Shown piece after piece: positions 8,812-16,331 of a stretch of DNA of 64,000 nucleotides; within the stretch, counting starts at the first letter, position 1; every line of letters starts with the position of its first letter. This DNA comes from Ignavibacteriota bacterium (GTDB lineage Bacteria; Bacteroidota; Ignavibacteria; SZUA-365). Made by a program: the position numbers and the translations under genes. The notes under the pieces are model-generated. The model was not told the DNA's origin. It made no database searches and saw only the letters and a list, made by a program, of their open reading frames with translations. The stretch lies in contig JACRFB010000006.1 in assembly GCA_016218045.1 (NCBI GenBank), forward strand, positions 29,080 to 93,079. Direction: 5' to 3'.

Positions 8812-9486
8812 TTATGTGACTGGAACATCGATATGCTCGCGTGGTCCGCGAGACACATGCGGATTGCCGCGGATGTACAAGCGCCAGGGCAAATCTGCTG
8901 CGCGCCGTATGCCCACACGCGGCGAACGGGCAACATCCGCGTTGTCGATCGCGGGTGCGTCGAGAAGGACGACGTCGCCGCGACCGTGTAACGACAGGCC
9001 ATTGTGCTGCGGACCGATACCGAAGGCCTGGCAGCATTTTGCCGGTCCGTTACACAGCGACTTCATGGTCGCAGCCGTGCCGCGGTTCCGGAGCATGCGC
9101 TGCTCTCCCGCGAGCGGTTCGATCGCACGTATCAGGACCGCTGCGCCACGGCCCGCGGTTTCGGTGACAACGTTCATACAGTAGTGCATGCCGTAGGTGA
9201 AGTACACGTACAACACGCCGCCAGCCTCGAACATGGCCGCGTTCCGCTGCGTGCGTCCGCGGAAGGCGTGTGAGGCGGTGTCGCCCTCGGGAGTGTAGGC
9301 CTCCACTTCGACAATGCGTCCCGCGATCACATCGCCGTCGACGTGTCGCAGAAGTATTTTCCCGAGCAGTTCGCGCGCCACCACGAGAGTCGGCCGAAGG
9401 TAGAACCCCTGCGCCAGCGGGGATCCGCCAATGCGCGTCCGCGTGTGTAAACGGGACACAGCGCCGCTTTCCGCCGTTCTCACCAT
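8812..9486 (-). CDS. 3-methyladenine DNA glycosylase (MPG/AAG family)
   Basis: 224 residues. Recognisable family features run in order: ARELLGKILLRHVDG, the catalytic region GRIVEVEAYTPEGDTASHAFRGRTQRNAAMFEAGGVLYVYFTYGMHYCMNVV (split here only by description: Glu of VEAY, Arg and Tyr residues of the flipped-base pocket), then AVLIRAIEPL and GPAKCCQAFGI. It removes alkylated purines to start base excision repair in the cytoplasm. It is 9 bases after the cytochrome gene stop and may be co-transcribed, without an obvious functional link. Confidence 0.93.
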   Translation of the reverse strand: MVRTAESGAVSRLHTRTRIGGSPLAQGFYLRPTLVVARELLGKILLRHVDGDVIAGRIVEVEAYTPEGDTASHAFRGRTQRNAAMFEAGGVLYVYFTYGMHYCMNVVTETAGRGAAVLIRAIEPLAGEQRMLRNRGTAATMKSLCNGPAKCCQAFGIGPQHNGLSLHGRGDVVLLDAPAIDNADVARSPRVGIRRAADLPWRLYIRGNPHVSRGPREHIDVPVT

Positions 9487-9495
9487 CGCGGCACT

Positions 9496-10299
9496 CTACC
9501 GCGCCGCCCGGAGTATGTACTCGCGCAGGTCGGCGATATCCTGATCGCTGAGACGGTCGCGTGAGAAAAACGGCATGGCGTCGGATCCTCCGCGTACGAG
9601 GGCCGGGATACGATCGGCATAGTCGCGCAGACGGCGCAGGGGCGGACCGCTCCCGCGTGCATTGTCGCCGTGACACAGCGCGCAAGCGGCCGAGAACAGT
9701 TCCATTCCCCGCTCCGCGTTACCGCGCAGCCGGAGTATCGACTCCATCTCCCTGACAAACGCCTCCTTCACAAATCCTTTCTGACCGGGACGCGGCGGTG
9801 TCTCCCAGCGAAGCGTCTTTGCCTCCGCGCCCGTGGATATCGCGGCGAAGTACGCGAGCAGCGCGGCCGCTTCCTCGGGGGCCAGCGCCGCGCGGAGCGA
9901 TTCGCCCCGCTCCTGATATTCGTGCGCACATTTTGCGGCACCGGCGGCCGTCGCCGCAATGTCCGCGCCCATGAATTCCCCGTTCCACACCGAAGTTCGA
10001 CCCGCCGCACCCACAAGCGAATGCCCCGCGCGCACGACACCCTCGATGACGACACTTTCGTCGGCGTCGCTGTGGCAATCGGCGCAGGCGACGCCGGTCC
10101 GCCCGAATTCCGGATCACGATAATGCCGCTCGCCGTTACGCGCCAGTCGCGCGTCAAAGGCGGGCAGTTTCCTGTCGCTCTCGCCCCGCGGCACGCGATC
10201 GCCGCCTTCGCCGCCGCAGGCGGCAAGGACGAGGAGCAGCAGGCCGGGCAGCCACAACACCGCCCTGCCGCCGGATTTGTGAACAGCCGGACCTGTCAC
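9496..10299 (-). CDS. Cytochrome c lipoprotein
   Basis: 267 residues. The start is a GTG at 10299 whose bases overlap the stop codon of the upstream gene (GTGA). A lipobox (LLLLVLAACG) predicts a lipoprotein. Two heme c motifs are visible: CADCH near residue 68, in the region with the conserved VEHSLVGAAGRTS-like segment, and CALCH near residue 205 in a class I cytochrome c domain with a downstream Met (DAMPFF) as likely sixth ligand. It is predicted to shuttle electrons at the membrane. It is translationally coupled to the small membrane protein upstream. Confidence 0.82.
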   Translation of the reverse strand: MTGPAVHKSGGRAVLWLPGLLLLVLAACGGEGGDRVPRGESDRKLPAFDARLARNGERHYRDPEFGRTGVACADCHSDADESVVIEGVVRAGHSLVGAAGRTSVWNGEFMGADIAATAAGAAKCAHEYQERGESLRAALAPEEAAALLAYFAAISTGAEAKTLRWETPPRPGQKGFVKEAFVREMESILRLRGNAERGMELFSAACALCHGDNARGSGPPLRRLRDYADRIPALVRGGSDAMPFFSRDRLSDQDIADLREYILRAAR

Positions 10300-10706
10300 T
10301 CGTCGTCGTCTCCGTAGCCGGGTTTCGGTTCCCACAACTCGCCGTCGCAGGGTATGTACTCCTCCGTCACATGCTCGTCGAGCTTGGCACAGAGCACACC
10401 CGTCTCCTCGAAGTGGCGGCACGAGGCGCAGAGTGTGCCCGAGAGGACCTTCCGTGTCTCCTCGCGGTAGAGCCGGTACTGGACCTGTATCGGATGCACG
10501 ACAAATGCGTAGAGGGAGACGGCCGTGATGCCCCACCACAGGGAATAATCGATCCAGCGCAAGTATTCGAAGGCCAGCAGCGCGACGAGCACCACGAGCG
10601 CGGCGCGCAGCAGGGCCCACGCGACAATGCTGCCGATGGTGTTCCTGTAGGTCTTCTGCGGCCCGGGCGGTGTGCCCTGATACGAATCGTGTGTGGAGGG
10701 GTCCAT
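10296..10706 (-). CDS. Small two-helix membrane protein with a four-Cys cytoplasmic or periplasmic tail
   Basis: 136 residues from the ATG at 10706; a longer frame to 10808 exists but would cover the divergent promoter. Two hydrophobic helices lie at about residues 22-45 and 52-70. The tail contains CASCRHFEETGVLC and a further Cys in YIPCDG, four Cys in all, a possible metal site. The product is not a family I can name. Its stop overlaps the start of the cytochrome lipoprotein, so the two are likely partners in one electron-transfer or assembly step. Confidence 0.65.
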   Translation of the reverse strand: MDPSTHDSYQGTPPGPQKTYRNTIGSIVAWALLRAALVVLVALLAFEYLRWIDYSLWWGITAVSLYAFVVHPIQVQYRLYREETRKVLSGTLCASCRHFEETGVLCAKLDEHVTEEYIPCDGELWEPKPGYGDDDE

Positions 10707-10737
10707 CGTGTCGTTTTCCGCGGACGCATCCGTGTCA

Positions 10738-10766
10738 TTGATTCGACACGGAGAAACCGCTACCTT
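10738..10766 (+). promoter_or_regulatory. Possible sigma-70-type promoter
   Basis: TTGATT, 17 bases, TACCTT, ending 47 bases before the ATG at 10814. It is the best match in the divergent intergenic region; spacing is ideal but the boxes are only moderate. Confidence 0.3.
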
Positions 10767-10813
10767 TCTCTTTCGCGACAAGATGGATTTTCGCACCGTC
10801 AGATTCAAGTCAC

Positions 10814-11692
10814 ATGGCCCTCTTTGGCAAAAAACCCCGCTTTTTATGGCCCCCCGCGTGGACGTACACGGGAGACGGCCTGTTGTGGCTGCTGCGTTTC
10901 TCCCCCGCGGGCAGAATCGTGGGCGAGGTGCGCCACCCTGCCGAGAGGACCGTGCGCTACTTCTGTCTCGACGAACGGAGCGGCGAGCCGCTCTGGGAGA
11001 ACCGCGGTTTTGACGAGCCGTGGTGGATCGGCGTCGAAGACGTGACCGCGGACCGGCTGTACCTGCACCGCTTCCGCAAGCCCGACATGCCCCAGCATCT
11101 CGGCATCCTCGCGCTCGACATCGAGACCGGCGCCCTGGTGTGGGAAAATCCGGATTTTACATTCCTCTTTGTCCGAAACGACACGATCTACGCCGCGCGC
11201 CAGGGTTTCGAGGCGATGAAGTACTACGCGCTCGACGCCGTCGACGGATCCGTGCGGCGGGAACTCGGCACCGACACGGGACACATCAATGCGCTGCGCA
11301 CCGAGATCAACGCCATCGACTGGTTCGCGGGGTACGCGTATCCCGAACCGCTCCCCAACTCCCACGACGCGCACGGCGAGGCCGACCGCCTTCTCCGCGC
11401 GCAGGTGCGCCAGGAGGAACTGCGCGGCCCGGTCGACGTGCTTCTCACGCCCGAACTCCTCGCGGCGAGCTGGCATGAAACACTCGCGGCCGCCGGCGGC
11501 GGATCCGCGACGCTGTCGCAACGATTTGCGGCGTGGCGGAGGCGCGACGGCGCACTGGCCTTCGAGACGGAACTCGGCAGGGGCATGAGCGCGCCGGGTC
11601 CCGATTCGTTCTTCACAAAAGATGGACAACTCTTTTATATTCGCGACGGCATTACACTCACGGCCCACACGCTTCCGGGAACACTGGCATGA
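10814..11692 (+). CDS. DUF4905-like protein of unknown function
   Basis: 292 residues with no signal peptide or membrane segment. The pattern of alternating short strands with repeated phrases such as LDERSGEPLWEN and LDIETGALVWENP resembles PQQ/quinoprotein-type beta-propeller repeats, and the whole resembles the uncharacterised DUF4905 proteins found in Bacteroidota and Chlorobiota. Function unknown. It is translationally coupled (ATGA overlap) to the YjbQ-family gene downstream. Confidence 0.6.
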   Translation: MALFGKKPRFLWPPAWTYTGDGLLWLLRFSPAGRIVGEVRHPAERTVRYFCLDERSGEPLWENRGFDEPWWIGVEDVTADRLYLHRFRKPDMPQHLGILALDIETGALVWENPDFTFLFVRNDTIYAARQGFEAMKYYALDAVDGSVRRELGTDTGHINALRTEINAIDWFAGYAYPEPLPNSHDAHGEADRLLRAQVRQEELRGPVDVLLTPELLAASWHETLAAAGGGSATLSQRFAAWRRRDGALAFETELGRGMSAPGPDSFFTKDGQLFYIRDGITLTAHTLPGTLA

Positions 11693-12108
11693 CGGTTCGC
11701 ACAGATACTCTCCGCATCGAAACGCGCGGCTCCAACGACATGATCGACATCACCGAACGGCTGCAGTTGCTGCTCACGAAGCACAAGCTGAAAGAGGGCT
11801 CGATGACGGTGTTTGTTCCCGGTTCGACCGCGGGACTGACAACCATCGAATACGAACCCGGCTTGAAGCAGGACTTTTCGGCGCTCATGGAGCGCATCGC
11901 ACCCCGCGCCGCGCACTACTTTCACGAGGAGACCTGGAACGACGGCAACGGCCACTCGCATGTGCGCGCCTCGCTGCTGGGCGCCTCTCTCACCATCCCC
12001 TTCGTCGAGGGACGGCTGTGCCTCGGCACGTGGCAGCAGGCCATCATCGTCGATTTCGACGTGCGCCCTCGCACGCGCAACCTCGTCGTGCAGTGCCTCG
12101 GCGAATGA
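11689..12108 (+). CDS. YjbQ/UPF0047 family protein
   Basis: 139 residues; ATG at 11689 overlaps the previous stop. Family signatures are clear: GSMTVFVPGSTAGLTTIEYEPG near the middle, HDYFHEETWNDGNGHSHVRASLLG-type metal-binding stretch (here AAHYFHEETWNDGNGHSHVR), and the C-terminal LGTWQQAIIVDFDVRPR. Members fold as trimers with a buried metal/phosphate pocket and show weak thiamine-phosphate synthase activity in E. coli; the physiological role is unsettled. Confidence 0.9.
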   Translation: MTVRTDTLRIETRGSNDMIDITERLQLLLTKHKLKEGSMTVFVPGSTAGLTTIEYEPGLKQDFSALMERIAPRAAHYFHEETWNDGNGHSHVRASLLGASLTIPFVEGRLCLGTWQQAIIVDFDVRPRTRNLVVQCLGE

Positions 12109-12153
12109 CGGCGGGACGCGACGGACGCAGACATCACTGAAGACACAGGACTC

Positions 12154-13128
12154 ATGGATCATTCCAACACAATAGAAAGCGGCAGGACCGTGGTGCGCAT
12201 CGAGGCCCGGGCGCTCGCGACGCTCGAGCGCCGCATCGACGATTCCTTCGCCGCCGCCGTCGAACTCATCTTTGCCAGCGACGGTCGCGTCGTTGTGACG
12301 GGAGTGGGCAAGAGCGGACTCATCGCGCGGAAAATCGTCGCGACGTTCAATTCCACCGGCACGCCCGCCATCTTCCTGCACCCCGCCGACGCGATTCACG
12401 GCGACCTCGGCATGGTGCGCAGCGAGGATGTTGTGATCATCCTCTCGAAAAGCGGCAACACCGAGGAGATCAAGAACATCTATCCCCTCTTCAAACAGAT
12501 CGGTGTGCGTATCATCGCGATCGTCGGCGCGACGGATTCCTTCCTCGGAAGCACCGCCGACGTGGTGCTCGACGGCAGCGTCGAGGAGGAGGCCTGTCCG
12601 CACGATCTGGCACCGACGGCGTCAACCACTGTCGCGCTCGCATTGGGAGACGCGCTCGCCATCGCCCTCCTCGAGAAGCGCGAATTCACGCCCGAGGATT
12701 TTGCGTTCTACCACCCGGGCGGGAATCTCGGCAAACGTCTGCTCCTGCGCCTCGCGGAGATCATGCTGAAGGGCGACGCCGTGCCCGTCGTGCACGAGAA
12801 CGTTCCGCTCGGCACCGCGATCATCGAGATGACCAGCAAACGGCTCGGCGCCACCTGCGTGGTGGACGACGACGGCGTGCTGCTCGGCATCATCACCGAC
12901 GGCGATCTGCGACGGCTGCTCGAGAAACAGTCCGACGTACACAATGTGGTGGCGCGCGACGCCATGACCCGCAATCCGAAGACGATCATGTCGCAAGCGC
13001 TCGCAAGCTCGGCCCTCGAAATCATGGAGCAGTACAAGATCACGCAGCTCATCGTGCTCGACACGCGCCGCCAGCCGGTGGGCATCGTGCATTTGCACGA
13101 CCTGATTCAGCTCGGCCTGAAAGGGTAG
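12154..13128 (+). CDS. kdsD: Arabinose-5-phosphate isomerase (KdsD/KpsF)
   Basis: 324 residues, standard length. An SIS domain (about 30-170) has VVVTGVGKSGLIARKIVATFNSTGTPA and LSKSGNTEEI; it is followed by two CBS domains (about 205-324), for example GATCVVDDDGVLLGIITDGDLRR. The enzyme converts ribulose-5-phosphate to arabinose-5-phosphate, the first step to the Kdo of lipopolysaccharide. This fits the lipid A genes lpxC-fabZ and lpxA 6 kb away. It is the first gene of a close plus-strand series with metH-like gene 4 bases downstream. Confidence 0.95.
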   Translation: MDHSNTIESGRTVVRIEARALATLERRIDDSFAAAVELIFASDGRVVVTGVGKSGLIARKIVATFNSTGTPAIFLHPADAIHGDLGMVRSEDVVIILSKSGNTEEIKNIYPLFKQIGVRIIAIVGATDSFLGSTADVVLDGSVEEEACPHDLAPTASTTVALALGDALAIALLEKREFTPEDFAFYHPGGNLGKRLLLRLAEIMLKGDAVPVVHENVPLGTAIIEMTSKRLGATCVVDDDGVLLGIITDGDLRRLLEKQSDVHNVVARDAMTRNPKTIMSQALASSALEIMEQYKITQLIVLDTRRQPVGIVHLHDLIQLGLKG

Positions 13129-13132
13129 CGGC

Positions 13133-14965
13133 ATGCCACGAAAACCCTTCCTGAGCGCCCTCGAATCACGCGTCGTGTTATTCGACGGCGGCATGGGCAC
13201 CGAGCTGTACAACCGCGGCGTGTTCATCAACAAGTGTTTCGAGGAACTGAACCTCACGAATCCGGGCCTCGTGGCGCAGGTACATGCCGAATACCGCGAC
13301 GCCGGCGCCGACGTGATCGAGTCCAACACCTACGGTGCCTCGCGCCACAAACTCGAGGCCCACGGGCTGCTCGACCGTCTGTACGACATCAACCTTGCAG
13401 GCGCGCGCCTCGCCCGCGAAGCCGCGGGTGACGAAGGATATGCAGCCGGTTCGATAGGACCTCTCGGTCTGCAAATCGAACCTCTCGGACCGCTATCGCG
13501 CGAAGAGGCGCGAGAGATGTTCAAGGAACAGGTCCGCCCTCTCCTCGAAGGCGGCGTTGATCTCTTTATCCTCGAGACGTTTATCGTGCACGAGGAATTG
13601 CAGCAGGCCGTGCGTGCCGTGCGCGAACTCTGCGACCTCCCCATCATCGCGCAGATGACGATCAACGACGACGCGAACGCGCTGACAGGCGCCGAGGCCG
13701 AGGTGATGGTCGGAGAACTCGAAGCCGTCGGCGCCGATGTGATTGGCGTGAATTGCACCGTCGGACCGAACGTCATGCTCTCGTGGCTCGAGCGCGTGCG
13801 CGGGCTCACCGAACTCCCCATCTCCGTCATGCCCAACGCGGGGAAACCGCGCAACATCGACGGACGCAACATGTATCTCACGTCGCCCGAGTACCTCGGC
13901 GAATTCGCGAAGCGCTACATACAGGCTGGCGCCAATGTGATCGGCGGCTGCTGCGGGACGCGTCCCGAGCACATCCGGCGCATGCGCGACGCCGTCGCGG
14001 TGTACTCGCCCATGGCCCGCACGACGCGCACCGAACTTCGCGGCTTCGAAAAACCCAGGGACGTCGAAGTCACGCCCCTCGAGGAGAAGTCGCGCCTGGC
14101 GCGTCGCCTCAACGACAAACATTTTGTCACCTTCGTCGAATTGCTCGCGCCGCGCGGCGTGTCCGCCGAGAAGGAAATCGAGAGCGCGCGCAAGATGTAT
14201 TTCTACGGTGTCGATGTGATCAATATCCCCGACGGACCGCGGGCCAGCGCGCGTATGTCGGCGCTTTCGCTCGCCGTGCAAATACAGCGCGAGGTCGGCA
14301 TAGAAACCGTCCTGCACTATGCCTGTCGCGACAGGAATGTGATCGGCATTCAGTCCGACCTCCTCGGCGCACACGCACTCGGACTCCGCAACATTCTCGC
14401 GGTGACGGGGGATCCGCCCAAGCTCGGTAATTATCCCGACGCCACCGCCGTGTTTGATGTCGATTCGATCGGCCTGGTCAACATCCTTGCGCGGCTGAAT
14501 CACGGACTCGACATCGCAGGCAATCCCATCGGCGCACCCACCTCCCTGCACATCGGTGTCGGCGTAAATCCGGGAGCGACGAACCTCGACCAGGAACTGC
14601 GCCGCCTTGATTGGAAGGTGGATGCCGGCGCAGAGTTTATCGTGACACAACCCGTTTTCGACCTCGACGTGTTTTTTTCCTTTGCGCGTCGCGTCGAACA
14701 TCTCCACCTTCCCTTGATCGCCGGAGTCTGGCCCCTCGCGTCGCTGCGAAACGCCGAGTTCATGAATAATGAAGTGCCCGGATGCAGCGTGCCTGATTCC
14801 ATCATGGCCCGTATGCGGGCACATCAGGATTCAAAGGAGGCGGGACGCGCCGAAGGTATCGCCATCGCGCGCGAAACGCTTGCACTCATGCGCCCCGCCA
14901 TCGCGGGAGTGCAGATTTCCGCCCCCTTCGGGAGAGTGGACGCGGTGGTGGACATCCTGTCCTGA
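13133..14965 (+). CDS. Bifunctional homocysteine S-methyltransferase / methylenetetrahydrofolate reductase
   Basis: 610 residues, the size of YitJ-type fusions. The N-terminal half (1-290) is a Zn-dependent homocysteine methyltransferase: DGGMGTELYNRG, the first Zn Cys in GVNCTVGPN, and the paired Cys in IGGCCGTRPEHI. The C-terminal half (about 310-605) is MetF-like: FVTFVELLAPRG, IPDGPRASARMSAL, LGLRNILAVTGDPP and FIVTQPVFD. One chain can make 5-methyl-THF and use it, or another donor, to form methionine. No cobalamin domain is present. It follows kdsD by 4 bases. Confidence 0.93.
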   Translation: MPRKPFLSALESRVVLFDGGMGTELYNRGVFINKCFEELNLTNPGLVAQVHAEYRDAGADVIESNTYGASRHKLEAHGLLDRLYDINLAGARLAREAAGDEGYAAGSIGPLGLQIEPLGPLSREEAREMFKEQVRPLLEGGVDLFILETFIVHEELQQAVRAVRELCDLPIIAQMTINDDANALTGAEAEVMVGELEAVGADVIGVNCTVGPNVMLSWLERVRGLTELPISVMPNAGKPRNIDGRNMYLTSPEYLGEFAKRYIQAGANVIGGCCGTRPEHIRRMRDAVAVYSPMARTTRTELRGFEKPRDVEVTPLEEKSRLARRLNDKHFVTFVELLAPRGVSAEKEIESARKMYFYGVDVINIPDGPRASARMSALSLAVQIQREVGIETVLHYACRDRNVIGIQSDLLGAHALGLRNILAVTGDPPKLGNYPDATAVFDVDSIGLVNILARLNHGLDIAGNPIGAPTSLHIGVGVNPGATNLDQELRRLDWKVDAGAEFIVTQPVFDLDVFFSFARRVEHLHLPLIAGVWPLASLRNAEFMNNEVPGCSVPDSIMARMRAHQDSKEAGRAEGIAIARETLALMRPAIAGVQISAPFGRVDAVVDILS

Positions 14966-14992
14966 TCATTTCAACCATCACCTGATACACCC

Positions 14993-15021
14993 TTTACAAT
15001 TGCCTTGAAAATGTGTATGTT
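14993..15021 (+). promoter_or_regulatory. Sigma-70-type promoter for the ftsB-like gene
   Basis: TTTACA, 17 bases, TATGTT. The -10 box ends 6 bases before the ATG at 15028, so transcription would start at or next to the start codon and the mRNA would be leaderless. No Shine-Dalgarno sequence is seen, which agrees. Confidence 0.45.
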
Positions 15022-15027
15022 GGGTTC

Positions 15028-15375
15028 ATGGCGTCGTTCGGATATCGTGAGCATAGCGAACCCACCGCGTTTATCAAGCTTCTTAAAAACCGGAAGCTCA
15101 CGATACTCGTCGGTATCGCGAGTGTCGCCGTGCTGCTCGTGATGTTCAGCAACAAGGGATTGCTGCGGCGTGTGATGCTCGAGAGCGAATTGCGCGAGAA
15201 GGAAACACGCATCGCGGAGTTGCAGCAGGACCTCGCGACGCTCGAGAAGCGCAAGACGCTGCTGTTGCACGACCGCAAGACGATCGAACGTGTCGCGCGC
15301 GAAACGTACGGGATGATCCGTCCCGGAGAATTAGTGTATCGCGTCCGTCCCGCGGAGCCGCAGTCCGTCGAATGA
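15028..15375 (+). CDS. FtsB/DivIC-like septum formation initiator
   Basis: 115 residues from the ATG at 15028 (a GTG at 15013 is in frame). One transmembrane helix (LTILVGIASVAVLLVMF) is followed by a coiled coil (ESELREKETRIAELQQDLATLEKR) and the family's C-terminal IERVARETYGMIRPGELVYRV, with the conserved YGM-x-R/K-PGE core. Proteins of this family join FtsL and FtsQ/DivIB in the divisome. The gene overlaps the glucokinase start by four bases (ATGA). Confidence 0.88.
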   Translation: MASFGYREHSEPTAFIKLLKNRKLTILVGIASVAVLLVMFSNKGLLRRVMLESELREKETRIAELQQDLATLEKRKTLLLHDRKTIERVARETYGMIRPGELVYRVRPAEPQSVE

Positions 15376-16325
15376 CCGTCATTGGTATCGACATCGGCGG
15401 CACGAGTATCAAGGGTGCTCTTGTCGATGCAGCATCGCGAAAGATTCTTTCGCAGACCGCGCAGCCGACATGTGCGGACGAAGGTCTCGATCGTGTTGTG
15501 GGCCAGATACACAAGGTTGTTGCGGCGCTGTTGGCATTGCCCGGCGGGGCGGAATCGCGGGGCATCGGCATAGGCGTGCCCGGCTCCGTCGACGTCGCGC
15601 GCGGACTCGTTCTGCATCCGCCGAATTTGCGCGGCTGGGAAGAGGTGCCCCTCGGCGCGCTCATCGCAGACGCTTGGGCGTTGCCCGTGTCGCTTGACAA
15701 CGATGCGAACTGCGCCGCGCTTGGTGAAGCCACCTTCGGCGCGGGAAGCGGGATACGGGATTTTATCGCGCTGACCCTGGGTACCGGTGTCGGATCCGGC
15801 ATCATTCTCGACGGCCGCATCCATCACGGCGCGCGCGGGTACGGCGGCGAATTCGGTCACATGACCATCGATTACAACGGGCCGATGTGCGGCTGCGGCA
15901 ATTACGGCTGCGTGGAGGCGTATGTCGGCAATTCGTACATCGTCGCGCGCGCGCGCGCCGACATCGCGGCGCATCCCGAATCCGCGCTCTATGCCGTGGC
16001 GATGCAGCACCCCGAGGATGTGACACCAAAACTCATCGCCGAAGCGGCGCAGTCGGGAGATTCATGCGCCCAGCGGGTGCTGTACGATACGGGCGACAAG
16101 CTCGGCGTCGCCATTGCCTCCGCGGCGAATCTGCTCGATGTCACGACCTTCATCATCGGCGGCGGCGTGTCGGCGGCCGGCGCGCCGCTCTTCGACGGAA
16201 TCATGTCGGGCGCCCGCACACGTGTCCTGCGTGTGCATCGCGACGATCTCCGCATCCTGCCCGCGGCTCTTGGAAACGACGCGGGTGTGCTGGGAGCCGC
16301 GTCCCTGGTCCTAACCGCGGGGTAA
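15372..16325 (+). CDS. ROK-family sugar kinase (glucokinase)
   Basis: 317 residues. The ATP phosphate loop IGIDIGGTSIKGALVD opens the protein; GIGVPGSVD and LDNDANCAALGE follow; the ROK Zn motif is GEFGHMTIDYNGPMCGCGNYGC (His plus three Cys) at about 160-182. C-terminal GGGVSAAG binds ATP. It most likely phosphorylates glucose to glucose-6-phosphate in the cytoplasm; other hexoses or N-acetylhexosamines cannot be excluded. It is translationally coupled to the ftsB-like gene and converges on ppk1 with only six bases between the stops. Confidence 0.9.
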   Translation: MTVIGIDIGGTSIKGALVDAASRKILSQTAQPTCADEGLDRVVGQIHKVVAALLALPGGAESRGIGIGVPGSVDVARGLVLHPPNLRGWEEVPLGALIADAWALPVSLDNDANCAALGEATFGAGSGIRDFIALTLGTGVGSGIILDGRIHHGARGYGGEFGHMTIDYNGPMCGCGNYGCVEAYVGNSYIVARARADIAAHPESALYAVAMQHPEDVTPKLIAEAAQSGDSCAQRVLYDTGDKLGVAIASAANLLDVTTFIIGGGVSAAGAPLFDGIMSGARTRVLRVHRDDLRILPAALGNDAGVLGAASLVLTAG

Positions 16326-16331
16326 CGTCCC

